Assembly: GCA_037176705.1 (NCBI GenBank)
Contig: CM073889.1
Location: 103,557,890-103,621,889 of the forward strand
Source of the DNA: Molossus alvarezi
Lineage: Eukaryota; Chordata; Mammalia; Chiroptera; Molossidae
Length of the DNA stretch: 64,000 bases
Reading direction: 5' to 3'
Made by a program: the position numbers and the translations under genes. Below, piece after piece: positions 57,584-64,000 of this stretch (the first letter of the stretch is position 1; each line of letters opens with the position of its first letter). The notes under the pieces are model-generated. The model saw nothing but the letters and a program-made list of their open reading frames with translations, searched no databases and was not told the DNA's origin.

Positions 57584-58025
57584 AAAATATAAATTAGTCT
57601 TATCTGTTTTTCCACTCATCTTCAATGAGGTGTTGGTGAAAGTGTCTCTTTCTGTTACCTAGTTTTAGAAGGGAAAGACTCATTACCTTTCAGTCATGCT
57701 ACTAAGAAATGCTAGTTCTCCAGCAGTTTTATAATGAAGGCTGTGGAAGTTCAATTACGGGAACAATATCTTAGTATTGGTTGGGAGTTTATTTTTCTCA
57801 CTAAAACCGAAGTGGTTTGTTATTTTGCATTCTCTGAGGACCCTCTCTTTTTCTGGAACACGTTTGTGAGTAAATTCAAGAATTAGAAGCTAGTGGTTTC
57901 AGTGGTATTATAATCATATCTATTGGTTTGGTGCCTAAAGTGCATGTCTGAGGATCATAGACTATTAGAGCTAAAAGCAGCATCAATATTATTAATGGTA
58001 GCGTATGAGGACTTTGGAAAACGAA
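57584..58025. other. Unannotated non-coding sequence
   Basis: Nothing recognised. Confidence 0.4.
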
Positions 58026-58029
58026 CTCC

Positions 58030-58260
58030 GATGAATCAATAAATATCTTGAGCTTCTGCTCTGCAGTGACGACTGTGCTGGGCGGCACGGGAGGAGAGTT
58101 GGCCTTCCCATCCCATCCAGGAGACAGGATACCCGGAGGCTCAACGGTATAACCAGGAAGACACAGAGCTACATGACAGCTGGCTTATGCTAAGAGTAGT
58201 ATGTGAACTCAGAAAGGTGAACTATGAGATACAGCATCTTACTAAGTGATATAAACTTGA
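58030..58260 (-). mobile_element. Probable L2 3'-end fragment
   Basis: 'atgaatcaataaatatcttg', 'agcttctgctctgcagtgac' and 'gactgtgctgggcggcacgg' resemble the reversed L2 end ('caacaaatatttattgagcg...cactgtgctaggc'). Confidence 0.5.
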
Positions 58261-58639
58261 GAAGCATTTTAAGTTATTTAGATTGTGGGAAAGAAGCATG
58301 ATATTACAGATACACCCATTTATATATTCACCCAAGAACTGTGCGGTGTCCGCTATGTGTTCTCCTCATGTTCTCTACCTTTCCTTCTGTTCCAAAGGAA
58401 TATGTACCCTGCTACTGATCAAGGTCTATCTCAGCTTGGCCGCTGCAGTTCAAAACCCTTTGGCCCTCTCCAGTGACTTCCCTCCTATAATTCCTATTTT
58501 CCCTTCCCTGCTTCATTTATTTCTCTCTCTCTACTATGTCCATATCCTGGCATGCTTTGGTGTCTTCCATCTTAAAGTGACAAGCAAATAGCTCTTGATT
58601 CTACTCCCCACCACCGACGTTGCCTCAATAGGTGTTCCT
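58261..58639. other. Unannotated, perhaps L2-derived
   Basis: C/T-rich text such as 'cctctccagtgacttccctc' could be more of the sense L2 that follows, but I cannot anchor it. Two overlapping plus frames of 63 and 102 codons are not credible. Confidence 0.3.
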
Positions 58640-60000
58640 AGTCACAGAAAGCATCTTGAAGGGGCTGAATTCACAGTCTGTTTCCTCATTTCTCAGTCTC
58701 AGCCTGCCCCATGAAATCTCCCCCTGCCCCACTCCATGGAAGCCGCTTTTCTCGGGGTCATCATGACCCCCACGTGCTAAGTCCCAGTATCGGTCCTCAT
58801 TCCCGCGCTGCCGTACCCCAGCATCTCGTAGTGCACTGTCCTTGGAAAACGTTCTTTACTGCTTCCCTCCCGTCTCTCATTTCAGCAGCCGTTCCCGTTC
58901 CCATACCTGCCTCCTAAGCATCTGCTGTCAACGGAGCTCGTTCTGGGCCCTCTTCTTTCCCACAGATGCTCTCTTTCTTTGAGCTCGTGATCAGAATCGT
59001 GGCGTTAGCTGTCACTTAGCAGCCGTTGACAACCAAAACCTGTCTCTCGAGCCCTGCCCTTTCCCCAGCCCTGAAGCCACCCCACCCTCTCCATGGCGTG
59101 GCCACATGAATGCCATGTGAACAACCCCAAGCCCTGTCCAGGGCACAGTGCTTGGTTTCTCACCACTGTCTGTTTCTCCTACAGGCGTCACACAGCTGGA
59201 GAGCCAACAGGCTATGTTTCCCTCTTGGCGTCTGTCTCCCCGCCCCTCCCCCACATTCTGTTCACAAGCACATGCACTCAGCATTACCTGCACAGTATCA
59301 CCTCCAGTCGATCCACTTTCTCTGTTTTCAGGCCTGCCTCCCTGATCCAAGCTATTAGTCTGTCTCCTGGACGGTTACAATAGCCACGTCTACTGGCCTG
59401 TCTGCATCTTTTCTCACCCTGCCCTGGCCAATTCCAGTCTTTTCTCCATACACAATCAGAGTGATCTTCATAGAACCTAAATCAGATTGTTCCCTCTTGA
59501 AACCTTTTCGTTCCTCTGGACAGCATCTGAAAGCCAATATCCTTATCAAAATCGACAATACCTTGTAGGACCTGGCATCCACCTGCACCTCCCAAACTAC
59601 TAGCCATTTATTTTTCAGTCTTTGCTTCTCACACTGGCCTCTTTCCTGTTCTTCAAACATACCAAGTTGCTTTACATTTCAGGGTCCTTGTCTTGTTTGA
59701 ATAGTTTTTCATGTGGTTTCTTATGAAGTTCCCATTTTAGATCTTACCTGTGCAGAGAAGTCTGCTCTGCCTAGATTATCTGAAGTAGAGCCCAGTTACC
59801 CAGTACCATAGCATCCTTTCTGTCCTGCACAGCTCTCTCACAACATGCAGCCACGGTGTGATTTTATTTGACCGTTGGCCACCTCCTCCCTTCGGAATTA
59901 AGCTCCACAGGGGTAAAGACTTTCTTTTTGCTCACTGCTCCATTCTGAGCACCTAGGGCAGTGCCTGAAATTGAATACAGGGAATGAATAAGCTGCCTTC
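58640..60000 (+). mobile_element. Long sense L2 LINE remnant
   Basis: Landmarks in L2 order over about 1.3 kb: 'tgggccctcttctttcccac' (58947), 'tctgcatcttttctcaccct' and 'agagtgatcttcatagaacc' (59458), 'ttgtaggacctggcatccac' (59562), 'tctcacactggcctctttcc', 'ttcaaacataccaagttgct', 'ttaagctccacaggggtaaa' (59908) and 'gagcacctagggcagtgcct' with a degraded end. Its reading frame is broken; plus and minus frames of 82-112 codons here are residues or shadows. Confidence 0.75.
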
Positions 60001-62330
60001 TCAGTGCTAGGGATGTGAGGATGCATGAGAAATCAACATAGCCTTCAAGTCACTGACAGCAGACAAAGGATTTAGAAATTCTCCTTGGGCCTTCAATTTC
60101 TTACATGCAAATGAGCATAGTAGGATTATAATGAGTTGCATATAAAAAGAGGAAACCACCAAAATTATTTTGTGTGTAAAGTCATCACTGCTTACAAGAG
60201 CGTTCCCACCTTTGCCCCGCAGAGAACCAACCTCCTCCTTTCTGTAAACAAAGAAAGAAAGAAAATAACTCATTCCACCAATCACTTCTTGAGGAGCAGG
60301 TAGGAAAATAAGTTTTTTCTCTGGGGTGAACAGAGAGTGGTCTTCAGATGCATTTGTACTTTTCTTGACGTTGAGCTGGAGTTTAGAATTGTACTCGATC
60401 ATTCATTGGGTATTGCACACATGATCCACTCACTCTTTCTAGTTTCACTTTGACCAGGGACACTCTAGTGTCCTGGGACATTCACTCCCTGTTTTTCTCT
60501 GCATTTCTACAACCTTGGAGTCCTGCATGTCCATAGTTCCCTCTGACCCTCTCTTCTTCTTTCTGCAAACTTTGGTGTTTTGTATAATTTAATGGCTCTT
60601 CTTTATAAGGTATCTGATATGCTTATCTAACTCTCTGAGACCAAGCATTTGTCTTTAACCTTTCCAAATCTCATTCTCCATCTCTACGTTTAAGACTGTA
60701 CCAACTGTGGAAAAGGTTCGCTCTTTCCTTTTGCTATGAATTCTTTCTAAATTAGAGCATTTTGATTAGGGTGACCTTGGCAACTATCTTTTTTATTCCT
60801 TCCCAAAAACAGTTTCTTCAAAAATCTTTGCTTCATGTTTATAAAATAATGCAACACACTTTTCTTTTATTAGGAAACTCCGAACATAATTATGATCATT
60901 ACTAGGAAAATATTATGCAAACCTGTGCAAAGGGGATACCACCTGATGCCTCTTACACTTTGGAATATGTCTTTGCCTCAAGGGCCATATTCTGATATAT
61001 AGTGTTTGTTTTTCAGTAAACTTGGCAGCTGGCTGCAAATATGTGCCTATTATAGACTTGTCACCATGTGGGTGTAGTCACTTAACAGGGTCATTTAGAC
61101 TTTGTTAATAATGTACACTTGTAGGTCAATTAGAGCTTGTGAATCTGCCTTTCTTCCTAATGATAACCACTCCCTCTCCCCATTTCCCAATTTACCGAAA
61201 TGAAATCTCAGAGTCCTGAAGAAAACAGAGGCCTATGGGGAGAGAGAGTGTCCTGGCAACTTTAGAGGTAGCAAAATGAGGATGCAGGCAACCCTGCTGT
61301 TAATGGAATCGGTGCTCTCTTTGGTAGACCAGCTGGCCTGAGCTCTAGGCTTTCCATCTTGGGTTCAGTGTCACTCCATTACCTGTGCCCATGAAGCTGC
61401 AGGTGTTGTTGACATGAACCTAAGGTGGGAGTCTTTGAGAACTGGATGCCAGGAGCCAAGACTTGGGTGATACTTGACCACCCAAATTCTGAATAAGGAT
61501 TTCTTCTACCCTCTGAAGTGATTTTTTATAGTTGTGTCATTGAACAAATATATTTAAATTGGCACAGCCATGATGCCAGTATATGAGAACATGAAAAAGA
61601 GGAGATGTAAGAAGAAATCTGCCCCATTTCAAATAGTTCTGTCTTACCAAGAAATGGAAGAAATTTGAATTAATTGGACTTCGTAAAAATCTCCTGGTAA
61701 AACAATAAATAATCTATTAGTCCATAAGTATGGTATGCTCAGTGTTTCCTTCTAGCTTTGTTTTTAGCATGATGCCCTTTTTATTTGTTGCAGAGTTTTT
61801 AATAAAAATTGTAAAAATGTTTAAATAATTAAAAAAAAAAAGACAAAAATGCCCATCCATCTTTTGGCTTTGCCAAATAGGTTTCTGACCGTGCCAGGGG
61901 TCCTCGTTCTTGTTTTCTTCTCCCTCGCCTCCTCCTCCTCCTTTAACTGAGAAAACTATCACTAATTCCATACAGAAATGTGGACATTACCAAGTCTTGG
62001 TGAGACAGAAGCCTATACCCAGGAGACTTGATGGGAGAGTCTCACAAATGATGAGAGATGGCACATATGAAATATTTCTAATTTAACAACTGATGGGTAT
62101 GTGAATGAAAACCCGTGCAGTAATAAAAACAACACGCTCATCTGAATATCCGCTTAGGAACCTGGTCAGTTGTACCTGAATGGAGACATACAGTGAGTGC
62201 TTGGGAGGTTCAGAAGTCAACCCTCTAAGAGGCTCATATGCGGAGAGAAGCAAGGGCTAAAGGCTGTGTGTTCAGGGGATGCGATGTTTTTAGGACTTGA
62301 ATGTTATAGACGTAAAGTACTGGGAAGCAA
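60001..62330. other. Long unannotated stretch with a candidate conserved block
   Basis: About 2.3 kb without a recognised repeat. 61010-61165 is motif-dense ('agctggctgcaaatatgtgc', 'actttgttaataatgtacac', 'ggtcaattagagcttgtgaa') and may be constrained. A11 run near 61830. Frames of 84-131 codons on minus have no domain. Confidence 0.35.
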
Positions 62331-62525
62331 AGTCTCAGTCTTTTCACTTAGATTCTGGGCTGTGGCGATGCAATCTTAGGCAATTAACCTTATTTTACTG
62401 AGCCTCAGCTTCCTCATTTGTAAATGAGAATAACAAACAGGGTGGATATGAAGTTTAATTAAGATAATGCTTATGAAATTATGAATCATAGTGCCTGGCA
62501 CATATTAAGGCCTCTGGTGGATGCC
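62331..62525 (+). mobile_element. MIR SINE
   Basis: 'cgatgcaatcttaggcaatt', 'gagcctcagcttcctcattt', 'gtaaatgagaataacaaaca', 'atcatagtgcctggcacata' and 'ttaaggcctctggtggatgc' follow MIR over most of its length. Confidence 0.82.
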
Positions 62526-63081
62526 ATAATGTCAGAAAATGAATGAAATCAAATGCAGTTGTTGCTTAGGTGAAATAAAATAAAACTGATATTTACTGGC
62601 TTTGAGGTAGACCTTTATGAAGGGGAAATCTTGGTGTAAATCTCTGAGGACAGTTGCAATTCTGCCTGCTTAGTTAATTCTCAGTAGCTTTAGACAGAAG
62701 CGTCAAGAAGCGAAGACTTGGACCAGAAGGTGATGGCGTTGCAGAGAGTGATGCTCAAGCCTTATCCTCTGATTCCTGTGAGCTGGCTACCATGCACATG
62801 GCCAGTCACCCACACGAGACTTCAAAAGGACACTTACTTAGTGTTCCACTAACCACTGAACAGTGCTTTCTTAGCAGTGTTCTGGAAACACTTACCTGGA
62901 AGAAGCTCCTGAAATCTTGAGACTCCTGTGTGTTTGGTTTCTGAGCCCTTAGTGTGCTCTTCCTCACTCTTCCTTCAGTTCATCCTCCGTGTGGCACCCT
63001 GGGAAAAAGATGCCTCACACCAAGAGCTCCCCTCTTCTGACTCCTAGCAGGTATTTTAGGCCATCCATTTTCAGTACTTAT
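62526..63081. other. Unannotated non-coding sequence
   Basis: No repeat or exon recognised. Confidence 0.4.
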
Positions 63082-63091
63082 TTAAAGGACT

Positions 63092-63316
63092 TTTTTTTTC
63101 TTTTCAAATTGTAAAAAATATATATATATTTATTTTATTGATTGATTTTAGAGAGAGAAAGGAGAGGAGGGAAGGAGGGGGAGAGAGAGATTTATTGTTT
63201 CACTTAGATATGCATTCATTGGTTGATTCTTGTGTGTGCCCTGACTGGGGATTGAACCCGCAACCTTGGTCTATAGGGACAACACTCTAACCAATTGAAA
63301 TACCCAGCCAGGGCTC
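63092..63316 (-). mobile_element. Ves SINE, group B, older member of a nested pair
   Basis: Minus strand: head 'agccctggctgggtatttca', box B 'gggttcaatccccag', ending 'ctctctaaaatcaatcaata' then A/T-rich. Duplication ttaaaggact at 63082-63091 and 63317-63326. The right-hand copy was later cut and duplicated by the next SINE. Confidence 0.9.
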
Positions 63317-63334
63317 TTAAAGGACTATTTTTCT

Positions 63335-63587
63335 TTTTTTTTTAATCCTCACCCAAGGATATTTGTCCATTTATCTTCAGCTAGAGCATGAGGGGAAGAG
63401 GGAAGGAGAAAGAGACAGAGAGAAACGTAAATGTGCGAGAGACACATCGATTGGTTGCCTCTTGCACGACACTGACCAGGGCCTGGGACAAACCGCAACC
63501 GAGGTGCATGTCCTTGGCCAGAACTGAACCCTGGACTCTTTGGTCCGCCGGCCAACACTCTAACTGCTGAGCCAAACCGGCCAGGGC
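63335..63587 (-). mobile_element. Ves SINE, group A, younger member of a nested pair
   Basis: Minus strand: head 'gccctggccggtttggctca', box B 'cagggttcagttct', ending 'atccttgggtgaggatt', a mutated hairpin tail. Exact 15-bp duplication aaggactatttttct at 63320-63334 and 63588-63602, which overlaps the older neighbour's duplication. Confidence 0.94.
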
Positions 63588-63602
63588 AAGGACTATTTTT
63601 CT

Positions 63603-64000
63603 AAACAATCTTTGACCTGAGGAAAGAGAGTGCATTATATGTCTTCTAATAAAATGCTTTAAAAATAAATGCACTTGGGGCACTGTTTTCTGTCATTTAC
63701 TGTTGATAATGTGTAGTTGTTATTTAATTATATGTTTATACTAAACATTTCTCATGCCAACGTGACAGCCACATGCTTGACTAATGAAGAGGAAGGAAGG
63801 AGGGCGGTAGGAAGAAAGAAGGAAAGAAGCTTAGGGGCAGGATACACGACTAAATGGAAAGGAAATTGGTTATGTGAACCAGAGGTCTCCAAAATAATTT
63901 CCAGAAAAGGCTTCACCGTTCACAGCCCGTGGCCCCTTCTTGGCTCCCAGCCAATCTATACTGGAGTGAGGCATTTTTCTTCCTAGCCTTACGGACAAGG
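63603..64000. other. Unannotated non-coding sequence to window end
   Basis: It includes a purine-rich GAAG-type patch at 63785-63835. The 89-codon frame at 63717-63986 has no recognisable domain. Confidence 0.4.

Overview
The window is nuclear DNA of a bat, most likely a vespertilionoid. It carries 23 copies of the tRNA-derived Ves SINE, two hAT elements of the SPIN type, bat-type 5'-truncated L1 copies, and a mammalian background of MIR, L2, MER5A, MER20 and Tigger fossils. I see no convincing protein-coding exon and no functional RNA gene. The longest open frames (up to about 186 codons) all run through repeats or locally GC-rich DNA in several frames at once. The window is best read as intergenic or deep intronic sequence.

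Layout. 0-11.5 kb: MIR fragments, five Ves copies, an AT-rich palindromic tract, a (GATA)n tract and a degraded L1. 11.5-17.2 kb: no Ves SINEs, with a strong candidate conserved non-coding element near 14.4-14.8 kb. 17.2-17.8 kb: a Ves and a SPIN-type MITE side by side. 17.8-25.3 kb: again free of Ves, with a truncated L1, an L2 and a long (CT)n tract. 25.3-28.7 kb: two Ves copies, an inverted (twin-primed) L1 beside an older L1, and a solo class II ERV LTR with a perfect 6-bp target duplication. 29-39.8 kb: MER20, two MER5A, an L1 end, four Ves and a full-length Tigger-derived MITE. 40-46 kb: L2, MIR, one Ves and a hAT-like fossil. 48-58 kb: the densest Ves cluster (eight copies) plus a second SPIN element with an internal perfect hairpin. 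58.6-60 kb: a long ancient L2. 60-64 kb: a candidate conserved stretch, a MIR, and two Ves copies where the later one landed on the target duplication of the earlier one.

The Ves copies fall into two structural groups. Group A ends in a short hairpin (TCCTC, loop, GAGGA) before the A-tail and has a box B in which the A expected at tRNA position 58 is G. Group B lacks the hairpin tail and keeps the standard box B. Two copies look intermediate.

All repeat names come from remembered consensus patterns, not from a database search. Boundaries are exact only where target-site duplications are stated. I found no new multi-gene system here. The observations most worth a second look are the SPIN derivative, the Ves subfamily architecture, the twin-primed L1, the solo LTR and the candidate enhancer-like blocks.
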